A stretch of 64,000 bases of DNA from Euphorbia lathyris (taxonomy: Eukaryota > Streptophyta > Magnoliopsida > Malpighiales > Euphorbiaceae): positions 89,867,256 to 89,931,255 of the forward strand of contig NC_088911.1 in assembly GCF_963576675.1 (NCBI RefSeq), read 5' to 3'. Below are positions 11,504 through 21,994 of this stretch, in pieces. Below the pieces are notes generated by a model. It was given only the letters and a program-made list of their open reading frames with translations. It searched no databases and was not told the DNA's origin. Made by a program: the position numbers and the translations under genes. Numbering within the stretch: the first letter of the stretch is position 1; each line of letters begins with the position of its first letter.

Positions 11504-12716
11504 TCTCAACCCGCATCCTCTTCGCCCAACTGGTGTCCTTCTCCCGGTAGACGTGCCCGACCCGAGCATCGGCGTCCCGTTGCAGCTCGCTGACTCTCTG
11601 ACCGACAGCCTGAATGTCACTCTGCAAATAAATAAAAAAGGCAACATAAGTTATACATACATATGTGCATCACATGCATACATTTCACTACACTATAACA
11701 GAACAGGTGGCTGGCACAACGCAGGTCGAGCTGCTCCCGAAAGTAATCGGATAGCCCCACGAAATCTGTGCATGTCTCCCTCGAAGCGTGGAGAGAATAA
11801 GAGGGATCGAAAGGCACCATCGAGGTAAAGACTGGAGGGGCAGTCTCGACGCCGGAATAGGCCACGCTCGCCTCGCCATAGCGGATCACTGAGTACTCTC
11901 TCCGAGGGGCGGGGAAGGGCACGCCTAGGGAAAGCTGCTCGGGTCGGGCGGTGCCCGAGGACTCGTCCATATAGTATGAAGGCTCGATCGTAGGCGACGC
12001 TCCTGATGTCCGGGCCCGGGTTTCATCGAAAAAATCCGACGTCCGAGCACTCCTCAAAGAACCCTCCTGCGAACAAAGGCAAAATAATGAACACACCTAA
12101 CCATCTCACAAATAAAATAAACAAAGCCGAGTACTCACCAGAACCACCTCAAGGCCAAAGACCCCAGCAACGGCCGCCACCGAGAACACATCATCCGCAG
12201 GATCAACATCCATCACGATCTCAGAAGGGACCGTCGGAGTCAGGAGTGTCGATAAATAGCGAGCTCGACCCCTCGCATGGGTCTATACGTCCCGAGGCGC
12301 TAATCTGCGAATCAGGTCACGACGTATCGTCCACAGGGGCATAATCCTCACCGCGAACATGGAAACGGGAATCTCGCCCGGAGTCCAAAAGGTGACGTCG
12401 GCTCCGGTAAAGCTCCGATCACCCAAATACCACGCACGCACGCACGGGCCGGTAAGTACGCATTGCTGCCTCTGGATGTGAGTGACATATGCGTAATCGA
12501 GACCGAAGTCGAGGTCGTCCCATCCAAAAGAGATCTGAAATGCAAGGAAAATCAGACAAGAACAAATAAAAATCCAGAATAATCGGAAGACGCTCACCTG
12601 TCCCAAGCTCCGTGTATCAATCCATGATAGTAATCGTGCCACTGTCGGCCTCCCCTCGGTGCTCAAATCAAAGTCCCTCCACCTCGCCATAAGCGAAAGC
12701 GTAGCCCAGCGCGGAC

Positions 12717-14559
12717 TGATAGGGGCGTTTCGTCCCTATCTTTTAGCGTGATTTACGGTTTAATTTTGGATGAAATAAATAAGTTTAATTGTAAAAATAG
12801 AGTGTTTTTAATAAAATAACGAAATAAAAATAAATTCCGTACTTTCGGTTAATTTTTCTTATTTTTGATTAATTTAGAAAATAAAAACGTCAAACTAACT
12901 CGGCTATCGAGAATTGTATTTTAGGTACGAGCATGGAGTGAAATTCCACCAACATACGCGGGGCGTATCTCCCTTCACGCGGGGCGTGGAACATTTGGTC
13001 AGAAAATAATTGTGCAATCCACATGCACCACGTGGAATCTAGTCACCAATACGCGGGGCGTATCAACCACCACGCGGGGCGTGGAACATGTGTCAGAAAT
13101 GATAAGCCTAATCCTGAAAGTCAGACTGCATGGTCTCCCTGAGTCAACTACCCTATGCGGGACGTACCACCTTACACGCGGGGTATGTAAGGAAGTTCTT
13201 CAATCCAAAAAGCTCAGAAACTTATTTACGCGAGGCGTGCTTCAGCTACGCGGTGTGTAAAAGGCCCAATTCAAGCAATAAAATCTCAGAAACTCAAACA
13301 CGTGAGGCGCACCCCAGTCTATGCGCGGCATGATTGAGACAACAAGATCTGGATTTGGTCCACATGCAGGAGATTTCTAACGGAATGGGCAATTACGCGG
13401 GGCGTACTCCACCATACGCGAGGCGTGTCATGGGAAATCTGCATAAAATCATGTTCCTCCATGCTTGTATCTTATGAAATTACAACTTTACCCTAGTTTG
13501 ATGTGTATAAATAAGAGTGACTAGCACTCATTTAGACATCTCTTGAGCTCTTAATCTTGTAATCTTGTATCTTACATCTTAGACTTTTTCTTAGTATAGT
13601 TCTTGTTAGATAGTGTGAGATTGTAGTTTATATAAGCGATTCTCTTCCACCTTGAAAGCTTGTTCGTTGATCCCGGCATTCCATCAAAGTTCCGTTCCAT
13701 CTCCGTCCACCAAGCTCGAAAGCTCCACCTCCAAGTCCTAAGAGACGGCCTTGAGTCCGGTTAGCTAGTTCCGAGGGTGGATTCTTCCCTTTTCACTTGC
13801 TAATTAGCTTGTACTCTTCCTATGTACTAGGCTTGGTTGTATTTCATATTTACATTCTCCATATTTATAATTCATGATTCATAATCTCTTTCTTTATATT
13901 TGTGTTGATGTTTGCTACTTGTTTTGATACTCGTAATTGATTATTGTGTAGGAGAACGCGATTTTCGACGCCGTTCGGGCTATCTTTAGGGATTCATATA
14001 GGTGTTGCCTTACCGGAATTGACGCTCCGGAAACCGTAGGGATTGACAAACCACGGAACTTACGGGCCCTAATTTCTGATCTCAAGCATTAGACAGGCCT
14101 TGACTAGGAACCATGTAGTCTAAGTACTTCACGGATCGGTCACACTACACGTAGTCGTCATTACAAGAGTAAAACATTAACCGTTTATATATTGAGAGCC
14201 ATTATTGGTCATATTTATAACTTATCGCCATCCATATCATTCCATAGAGTTTTGCTATATAAACTTGTCTCACCCGTAGTTAGGAGTAGTTTGTACTTGT
14301 TCCCCGCATCAACTCCAAGTATTCATCGCTTAGATAACGTATAAAACCGAGTCGTCTAATACTTGTAATAAATCATGTGGATTCGATACCCAGTCTTAAC
14401 CGGATTATTACTTGATACGACGGGGTACACTTGCCCCTAAGTAGTGGCATCTAGTAGAGTTAGAGCATTTAGAAAGATCACATCCATAGTCGTAACGCAC
14501 TTATCGTAATATACATTTCATTGTTAAAGAAAAGCTCTACCTAGTCCGCACGCCCATCA
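12717..14559 (+). mobile_element. Solo LTR S1 inserted in exon 3 of the PMD gene
   Basis: The 1843-bp block begins TGATAGGGGCG and ends CCCATCA (terminal TGAT/ATCA), flanked by the 5-bp duplication CGGAC (12712-12716 and 14560-14564). No primer site, polypurine tract or coding sequence is present, so this is a solo LTR left by LTR-LTR recombination. A TATA box (TATAAATAA, 13505-13513) and a GC-rich palindrome array upstream of it indicate plus orientation. The element family is not identified. Confidence 0.9.
12953..13428 (+). repeat. Twelve ACGCGGGGCGT-type quasi-palindromes in six pairs
   Basis: Units near 12954, 12977, 13050, 13070, 13153, 13175, 13227, 13249, 13300, 13322, 13394 and 13415 share the core ACGCGGGGCGT with complementary outer bases. 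Within pairs the spacing is about 20-23 bp; pairs recur every 73-105 bp. Divergent units differ mainly by C to T or G to A at CpG sites. The array ends about 80 bp before the S1 TATA box. Confidence 0.85.
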
Positions 14560-15335
14560 CGGACTGCTCCCGCGGACGCTCGAGAGAATCCTCCTCTTGT
14601 AGGCCCAAACCTGCTCATAAAAACTTGCGTCAGAAGCGGGAGTCATGAAAAGAATAAAAGACAAGCTAGGGATAGAAAACGCACCAAGAGGGCGAAAGTA
14701 TAACCACCGAAGTCCTTGCGCATCCGTCAAGTCAAGTCCAGGAATCGGTAGAGGTATGCCAAACTACCTCCGGCCCAATCATAGAAAGACACCGCATCTA
14801 AGTCCCAAAAGGCCTGAACGAGGCCTGCGTGTATAGTCCCGCTCTGGGTACGAAATACTGTCTCGCCTAGAGCATATAGGATAAAGCTACGAGTGGCCCT
14901 GTCCGTATCATCTCGATGACAGAAGTCTCGACGACTCAGTAGTCCGAAGGTGGTGACGAACTTCGTCGGGGTAGATCTAACGCCTGTATAGACTCCGGGA
15001 CCAATCAGAGCATCCATCTCATCAGGGTCAACCTCGGGACGCACCATATCATAGTAAAGGGGGACCGATGTGTCGCTACCTCGTAATTCGGTCAGTAAGG
15101 AAAAGTCCCGGGGTGAGATCTCCATCTCCCCGAACGGAAGATGAAATGTGTGGGTCGAATCCACCCACCTCTCGCAGAGTGCGTGCAAGGCACGTCGGTC
15201 ACACACGCCGTTGGCACGGGGCAATGCCAGAATAAAGGGCTCGAAGCCCAACTCCCACACACGGACTCTAACCGCCATAGGAAGCAAAGCGTACCAGGAA
15301 TGGATGCCCTCGGTGGATCCCGAGGTGGCAATGAC

Positions 15336-15916
15336 CTAAAAGAAACCGTACAGATAAGAGAGGGACTCAGCTAGAGTCATTATTCCTTAAGGGCATCACT
15401 TCTATATACGTTTGATAGAAATTCGGTTTAACTAGTTATTCTTTAAATTTCGTCTAAATTTAACTTAAAAAATTCTTTTCGTTAAGATCGTCATTCTTTA
15501 GAGTTCCGTTCGTAGGATCGTTCTTATAGGATTTAATTTAATTCGTTATTCTTTGGGGTTCCACTCCCCCGCGTGCTTGCGAGGAGCTTAATCCAATTCA
15601 AGTTTTGATAAAGGTGGTTTAGTATTATTCACGTTTTTTTACTATTCACGTGCACTATTCACGTTTTTACTACTCACGTGCATTATTCACGTCATTTCAC
15701 TATTCACATTTTACTATTCACATGTTTTCGGCTATTCACATGTATAAAGTTCATATTCTTTCCAAAAATCATAAAGTGTCGTTCACATGCATGGAAGATT
15801 CGTGTTTTCTAATTAAAGGAATCATAAGCTGTTTAAATGTTAGCATGCAAATAACGTTCAAATGGGGTTGCTAAAACCTAGAAGCCTTGACAAATAAAAA
15901 GAAAAGAGGTACTTAC
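15336..15916 (-). other. Intron 1 of the antisense PMD gene with repeated TATTCACG motifs
   Basis: This 581-nt intron has donor CGG/GTAAGT and acceptor TTTTAG/GTC, both phase 0. At 15624-15742 it carries about ten copies of 'ctattcacgt' or 'ctattcacat', some forming CACGTG, the core of the plant G-box. No coding sequence is seen. Confidence 0.7.
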
Positions 15917-16111
15917 CCGATTGACATTGGTCCGACTTAGATGAGAAGCGGGGTTCTGGAAAGGAACGACGCTAGTCAAGTCCTCAAAGACCACCTCCAT
16001 GCCCTTCGTGCCATCGTATTTGCTCGACACCATCGCAAAAAATGCTCAAAGTTAGAGAGAGAAGGAGAAGAGGAGAGAGAAGGTGTGGGGTTAAAATGAA
16101 CCCCACCACCC

Positions 16112-16118
16112 TTTTATA
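16112..16118 (-). promoter_or_regulatory. TATA box of the antisense PMD gene
   Basis: On the minus strand CTTATAAAAG lies about 80 bp upstream of the inferred ATG at 16033-16031, with a CT-rich leader between. This is a normal plant core promoter layout. Confidence 0.7.
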
Positions 16119-16483
16119 AGGGTGAAAAATTACATTATCGTAATAAGAGAAAAAGGCACGATGTGACGTAAAGGTAAAAAGTAAATAATTAATTACCAAG
16201 TGCACAAACCTCCGATTCGTAGTCCGTTTCAGCTTGCGTTTTTACCAAGCAGTGACCATTGTCCAGGGAGATGACTCCAGACGACAGTCAAAATTTACAG
16301 AATAGTGGCGCCAGTCAAGATACAGACAACAGTCGCCAGGAAAATAATTTTTAGCTCGAAAAGATCCCAGATGAAGGGATAAGGTCATTCCTATCAACAA
16401 CTTCAGCATGCGAGATGGTAACTCCAGCCAGAACACAGACGACGGTAGGTTGAAATCCAAAACCACCCGAGTGCGCGCACTGT

Positions 16484-17096
16484 AGGGTCGCTAGAAAGAG
16501 CCATATTACCTGCGGTCGATTTAGAGACTAGGGTCGCTGGCAAGAGCAACTTTACATGCGGTCGATTTAGAGACTAGGGTCGCTAGAAAGAGCCATATTA
16601 CCTGCAGTCGATGTAGAGACTAGGGTCGCTAGAGAGAGCAGCTTTGCTTGCGGTCGATTTAGAGACTAGCGTCGCTAGAAAGAGTCACTTACCTGCGATC
16701 GATGCAGAGACTAGGGTCGCTAGAAAGAGCAACTTTACCTGCGGTCGATTTAGAGACTAGGGTCGCTAGAGAGAGCAACTTTGCCTGTGGTCGATTTAGA
16801 GACTAGGGTCACTAGAAAGAGCCATATTACCTGCGGTCGATTTAGAGACTAGGGTCGCTAGAAAGAGCAACTTTACCTGTGGTCGATGTAGAGACTAGGG
16901 TCGCTAGAAAGAGCAACTTTACCTGCGGTCGATTTAGAGACTAGGGTCGCTAGAAAGAGCCACTTACCTGCGGTCGATGTAGAGACTAGGGTCGCTAGAA
17001 AGAGCAACTTTACATGCGGTCGATTTAGAGACATGGGTCGCTAGAAAGAGCCATTTTACCTACGGTCGATTTAGAGATTAGGGTCGCTAGAAAAAG
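16484..17096 (+). repeat. 46-bp tandem repeat array upstream of the T1 polypurine tract
   Basis: Thirteen to fourteen units of AGGGTCGCTAGAAAGAGC...CGGTCGATTTAGAGACT recur every 44-47 bp with few substitutions. Tat-lineage elements are known to carry such hypervariable arrays before the 3' LTR, and some have given rise to satellites. Confidence 0.95.
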
Positions 17097-17276
17097 CTAG
17101 GGGAAGACGGTAGATGAAGAGGCTAGAGACAAGGAAGGAACTTACGACATGGAGATCAGGTATTTCCCCTCCCACTCTATATGTGTCTTTTACTTTAATA
17201 TGTTTTCCATTGCATGTGTCGCATTCGCGAAAAAGTTTTTTTTCAAAAAAAGCACACACGTCACTGTCAAAATAGT

Positions 17277-17290
17277 AAAGTAGGGGCAAC
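17277..17290 (+). promoter_or_regulatory. Polypurine tract of T1
   Basis: AAAGTAGGGGCAAC directly precedes TGTAGACACC, the start of the 3' LTR. This junction is typical of Tat/Ogre elements. Confidence 0.85.
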
Positions 17291-17440
17291 TGTAGACACC
17301 GAGTCGGAGGACCTGTGACGACAACCCATAGCAGACGGTTAAAGAGGTTGATTTCGATAATAAAAAATAAAAAAATAATAATAAAAAAAACCACGAAAGG
17401 ATCCCGAAGAATGGCGTACCGGCAAATAGACGGCTCGCGA

Positions 17441-17659
17441 GCGCCCGACGGCGTGGGGAGAGCGCCCAGCGGCGTTGGGCGAGCACCCAGTCACGTCAGG
17501 CACACGCCCGACGGCAGTTGGGCACACGCCCAACAGCCCGGGGCACGCGCCCAACTTGTGCTGGGCGTCCGCCCAGCGCCTGTTGGGCGTCGCCCAACCT
17601 GCGTTCGGCGTCCACCCAACGCCTGTTGGGCATCGCCCAACGCCCGTTGGGCGCACGCC
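17441..17659 (+). repeat. Array of about eleven 21-22-bp GCCCAAC...GTTGGGC units
   Basis: Each unit is itself an inverted repeat, so both strands look alike and both give spurious long ORFs. The array lies upstream of the T1 LTR TATA box and its last unit is split by the hAT insertion, resuming at 18205. Confidence 0.88.
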
Positions 17660-18204
17660 TAGGGGTGAGCATGGTCCGGTTTGGTCTAAAAACCGAACCA
17701 AACCGAATTGGACCGAACCAAATTACCTCTATGTGTTAGGACCAAACCAAACCAAATTATAATTCGGTTTGGTCTGGACCGAACTAAATTATTTTGGTCC
17801 GGTCCGGTTTGGTTCATGTTTGGACCAAACAAAGCACCAAAGGCCTACAATTACTTACACCTTCACTAACTAAACAATTATATAAAGAAAATAATCATAT
17901 AATTAGTTTTTCTTTTGTATATATAATTAGTTGAGAGAGAAAAAACATGTTTAATTATTTTTTCTTTTCTATATATAATTAGTTAATTAATTTAGAACCT
18001 TAAAAATTAAGAGTAGTACATATTATATTTCGGTTTGGTTTTGTTCGGTTTTGGACCAGACCAAACCGAACCGAACCGAAATCCAAACTAGCTTAAAAAT
18101 TAGGACCAAACCAAACCAAAATATAATTCGGTCCGGTTTGATTCGGTTTTTTCGGTCCAGTTTTTTTGGTCTTTGGGTTTTCGGTTCGGTTCTGCTCAAC
18201 CCTA
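17660..18204 (+). mobile_element. Non-autonomous hAT element in the T1 LTR
   Basis: Termini TAGGGGTGAGCA and TGCTCAACCCTA are inverted and flanked by the 8-bp duplication CGCACGCC (17652-17659 and 18205-18212), diagnostic of hAT. The 545-bp body consists of repeated 'accgaaccaaac' phrases at both ends around an AT-rich core, with no transposase. Confidence 0.92.
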
Positions 18205-18231
18205 CGCACGCCCAACTTTGGGATCCGTGCC

Positions 18232-18238
18232 TATAAAA
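18232..18238 (+). promoter_or_regulatory. TATA box of the T1 LTR
   Basis: CCTATAAAAGG lies inside the inverted repeat GGATCCGTGCC...GGCACGGATCC (18221-18250), so the TATA box is in the loop of a near-perfect hairpin. Confidence 0.75.
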
Positions 18239-19409
18239 GGCACGGATCCCCATACATTGGGGGGGGGATTTTTTAGAGCTTCTCACTCTAAAACATTTTT
18301 TAGAGAGAGAAAGTGATTTTTTTTGGGAAAAAACATTTTTTTCCTAAAAAAATTTGAAAATTCCTAAAAGTTGAATATTTTACCAAACACGAAAAAAAAC
18401 ACCGAAAAATCATAACTCGTGGAATCAACCGACATCAAGCCGTCAATACCGATCTTGAGGTATTATCCGAGGACTAGACTCGTTTTATTTATTTCCTTTA
18501 TTTATTTAGTTTATAGTTTTTATTGCTTTAAGTTATTTATTTATCACATTTATTTATTCCGTATTTATTTAATTCCCGTCTCGTATTAAATAAACATTTT
18601 GTTTTGTTTTGAAATAAAAAACTCGTTTTAAAGTCCCAACACGAACCGTGACCCGATTTAAGGGGAGTTCGGGATTAAAACGTTGTAAATATAGAATTTA
18701 GAAAAGCTTTTTAAATTAACATTTTGGAAATAAAACATCGTTTTGGGATACTCCGTTATAGACTATGACCCGATTTGGGTAGGTCGGGGACCAAAATGAT
18801 AAAATAGATTAGATCTAAAGTATTTTAATAAATCTGGAAAGTTGGGGGACTGTTTCTGATATTCTGTCTTTTCTGTCACTAAAACCAATTTAGCGAACTT
18901 AAAAAATCCATTTTTCAACCTTTTTCTCATCTTTTTTTAACATTTATTCTTGTGTATATATATATATATATAATTATGCAATATGTTTATTAAAATTATT
19001 TTTTGAGGTATATAACTAGTAATTACTTATTATGTATCATATATCTACTTATTTTCCATTTAAACTTCATTTATATTAATTGGTTTTTGTAAAATCATAT
19101 GTATATATGTATATATAGTTTTGGGTTATTCAAGTGGTATTAGTGAGTTTTTTGAGGGTAATTAGATGTTATTTTGATGTTTAATATATATTTGGGGAGG
19201 GTTCTTTGCTATATATTTATTATAATAGTTATGTTGGGATTTAAGAGTTATTTTTCTTATTTTTTTTATGAACCTTGTTCATTGTTTTACTTGTTTTTAA
19301 TTAAAGCATTATTTTCATTATTATTTTTACTTACCAACAACTATACTATATGTTATTCCTTTGCTTCCTTATTTTTAATCTATAGACATAACTATTATTT
19401 TTAACCAAA

Positions 19410-19410
19410 A

Positions 19411-19471
<61 letters not shown>
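19410..19471 (+). repeat. (TA)n microsatellite in the T1 LTR
   Basis: About 30 uninterrupted TA dinucleotides. Its length could be polymorphic. Confidence 0.95.
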
Positions 19472-19477
<6 letters not shown>

Positions 19478-20563
19478 TTACTCTTATTTTTGGACTTTCT
19501 ATATGTATATATTTCAAATATATTTGGTTGGGTGAATTTGGGTTTAATTTGTTAATTGTTGTGATTATGTTCAAGTAAATGTTAATTGAGTAAAAAATGG
19601 GAAAATAAACCACAAAAAGAGAGTTCAATTTGGTTATTTAAATTAAAGATTTCTAGAGGTTTCAAATGTAAATAAAAGGTTTTCGGTTCGTTACCATTTT
19701 TAAAACGACTTCCTAAAATATCACGTTTTGAAACCTTAATCTGTTCCAACGACGGATTAAGCGAACCTTGTAATTAAAATCGTTTTCCTCACAAATAATA
19801 GAGTTTTGAATCGTTTTCTATCCAAATAGTTTTGTACAAAAATAAATGGACTTGCATGCTTAATCACGTTTTTTGAGTTAAAGCTTCTTATTCCACGTTT
19901 TCAAGCGCTCGAATCGTTCCAACGGCGATTCGAGTGAACGTCATGTAAATCCACGGGGTTTTGATACGTATTTAAATCGTTCCAACGGCGATTAAGGTAC
20001 GAACCATGTAAATAAACCTTCTTTTGGGGAGTGAGATTAGTGTAGATTTAATGTATGGCTCAAGACACAATTCACGTTGTAAATAAACTAATTCTTCCTT
20101 CTATCTCCCTCTTTCTTCCATATACTCTAAATTCATGTAAATGGGTGATTCTTTACTAATATGGCTTTCAATAATATGCTCAAAACGGTTTTTCAAAACG
20201 AGAAAGAAAAGGTTTCAAATGAATTTTAAACTTAAAGAAATATGTGATTAGTCCGTTAGCGCCTAACATGCTAAGTAGGAGGCCGGTGGTTCATAACCGG
20301 GCGATATCGGGGTGCCTAGTAGCCTTTCTCCGGAAAGGAGCTAGCCTTCTCGGCTCGTACCTAAGTTTCCCGAACCCTCACCGGTCTCCCGCTAGGGATC
20401 GGTGTTCATTTTCCATTCGTGGGTGGCGAATCGTCCATACTCCGAGCTCCGGTCCTGCCGAGCAGCTTGATTCCGCGATTGGTTGCTTCCGGCGCCAATC
20501 ACAGCATCTGTCGTCAACGGTGTCCACCCCCCGGTCCGCCCGGGCGAGGCCGCGGCACCTACA

Positions 20564-21475
20564 GTAGTATACGTTTAGGGTTGCGGTATACTTTGTCAAT
20601 CTAGGTTAAACTTCTCAGAGGTGAAGAAGGAAAACACTCCATGAGGAGAGACGGAAAACACTCCATAATCTTAATTAAAACATCCAATATCACTCAAATC
20701 TGTCAACTTTGTTTTGTTTCCACCTTATACCATTAAGATATCTCCTGGGCCGGCCCTTAGGGGTGGACGACCGCCCAGGATCCCTCAACTAAAACGGTCC
20801 AAATTCTAAAAAAAAAAAAGTAGGGATAAAGTTTAAATTTGCTCGTGAAGTTTTTGGGAAAGTGTAAATTCACCTATAACGTATAAAATGGTAAATTTAT
20901 CCTCTAACATTTCTAAGTAGTATCAATTTTACCCCTACAAGTTAGAAAAATTTGAACATACTAGTTTACCGTAATTTAACGTACTATTTAACTGTTACAT
21001 CAGGCTTTTTAAACATCAAGTATGTCTAAAATGTTTACTATGTTGCAAACATTTACAAAAAAATTGCTAAAATATCAAAAATTAAGTTTGCAGTGTATAA
21101 AGTAATCATAAGAAATTTATTACATTATTAACACTTTTATAAACGAGCTGACATACGAAACCACTTCAATTTATCGACTTGGAAAGTCCAATTTAATATT
21201 CAAATAATAATAAAACTAGCCTGTTCATTTTTTTTTTATCTAAGTAGAGATAAGTTATCTTTCTTAAAAACAATAGGCACAAAATTTTACCATTTTATAA
21301 ATTAGGGTTAAATATGATTTTCCCTTCGAAATCTCATAATATGTAAACGTTACAACCTTCTGATACTTAGGGTTGTCTTCATCTTGAAGAAAGTAAATAA
21401 AAAAAAAACTCGACTCAAATACATAGATCATGAATGACCTTGGCTTATATAGGCCTCCAAGAACATTGCAACTTG
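20564..21475. other. Intergenic sequence with short TE scraps
   Basis: No ORF of note. A GC-rich scrap 'gggccggcccttaggggtgg' (20748) and repeated 'aatttacccctaac'-type phrases (20860-20950) resemble pieces of degenerate DNA transposons, but no termini could be fixed. Confidence 0.6.
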
Positions 21476-21747
21476 TGTTGGTGGTAGATTAAATTAACTT
21501 GGCCATAATTATATTGAAGAGTTGTGTGTTAAATAAAGAGTCGTGTTGTTTAAATGAAGAGTCGTGTTGTTTAGTGAAGAGTTGTGTGTTTTAATAAATA
21601 GTCATGTATTTTAGTGAAGAATCATCTTAGACTATAAACATTTGCAATGTAGTTCAGTTAAGCAGAGTGAAAAATACTGGTAAGAAAACAGTCCATTTTT
21701 CTCTTTTATTCTACTTTGTTTATTCTCCGAATATCAATTTATCTTCA
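21476..21747 (+). repeat. Probable 5' LTR of a degenerate copia element
   Basis: The block starts TGTTGGTGGTAG and ends TTATCTTCA. A few bases later TTGATATCAGAGCC (about 21751) matches a tRNA-Met primer site with one change. It holds repeated 'gaagagtcgtgttgttta' phrases. The left boundary is a judgement and no second LTR was found. Confidence 0.55.
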
Positions 21748-21994
21748 AAAAATTGATATCAGAGCCACGTTCGATCAGAATGAACAGCTCTATTCATCTC
21801 GCTTATGTCCCTCAATTAGACAAAAAAATTTTTTTATGGAAAATGGAGTATCCAAATGAAGGTTCTTCTTGGATCTCAAGATGAATGAGAAATAGTTGAA
21901 AAAGGGTATATTGAAGTTGAAGTTTAAAAAGAGGAAAAATTAACACAAGTTCAAAAAGAGAGTCTAAAAAAATCAAGGAAGAAAAATCAGTAAA

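Larger units (their letters stand above)
11340..16033 (-). pseudogene. Antisense six-exon plant mobile domain (PMD) gene carried by T1
   Basis: I infer exons at 16033-15917, 15335-14685, 14610-14560 joined to 12716-12598, 12534-12139, 12066 to about 11720, and 11621-11340. Introns at 15916-15336, 14684-14611, 12597-12535 and 12138-12067 have GT-AG ends and keep the frame; the donor of the last intron is unclear. Exon 2 carries the PMD hallmark FHLPFGEM (15146-15123), preceded by an R-W-x5-T signature, and continues into LYRFLD. PMD proteins (MAIN/MAIL1 relatives) are nuclear factors involved in silencing and genome stability, and retroelement-borne PMD genes are known. The final exon encodes a charged EEGRRV-type repeat, probably a coiled coil. 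Lesions are TGA at 14729-14727, TAG at 12285-12283 and the solo-LTR insertion. The frame continues exactly across the insertion. A TATA box lies about 80 bp upstream of the ATG. Confidence 0.82.
1..20563 (+). mobile_element. T1: large Tat-lineage Ty3/gypsy LTR retrotransposon, 5' end outside the window
   Basis: The order is gag, reverse transcriptase, two RNase H-like domains, integrase, an antisense gene, a tandem-repeat region, a polypurine tract and a 3' LTR. An archaeal-type second RNase H before integrase, antisense cargo and a repeat-rich 3' region are known traits of the Tat/Ogre branch of Ty3/gypsy. The 5' LTR, primer site and gag start lie left of the window, so the TSD cannot be checked. 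Three later insertions interrupt it: element A at 1625-7642, a solo LTR at 12717-14559 and a hAT element at 17660-18204. Without them the visible part is about 12 kb. In-frame stops and frameshifts show that this copy cannot make its own proteins. Confidence 0.88.
17291..20563 (+). repeat. 3' LTR of T1
   Basis: It starts TGTAGACACCGAGTCGG and ends GGCACCTACA, giving TGTAG/CTACA termini. The length is 3273 bp, or about 2.7 kb without the hAT insert. It contains a GC-rich palindrome array, a TATA box at 18232, repeated 'cgttccaacggcgatt' and 'catgtaaata' phrases near 19745-20010, and a GC-rich end (20244-20563) resembling the ends of Tat/Ogre LTRs. The partner LTR is outside the window, so the right end is inferred from the termini only. 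Confidence 0.8.

Noticed and set aside
13012..13333. ORFs through the ACGCGGGGCGT region, and a possible CRISPR-like array
   Set aside because: Spacers are not uniform, units are imperfect palindromes inside an LTR, and the genome is a plant. It is a promoter-proximal repeat.
17315..17762. Three overlapping ORFs of 95-120 codons on both strands
   Set aside because: They arise from the self-complementary GC-rich array, which keeps all frames open. No domain is seen.
20244..20604. GC-rich ORFs near the end of the T1 LTR
   Set aside because: They lie inside the LTR terminus, in several frames and both strands, and match the style of Tat LTR ends rather than a protein.
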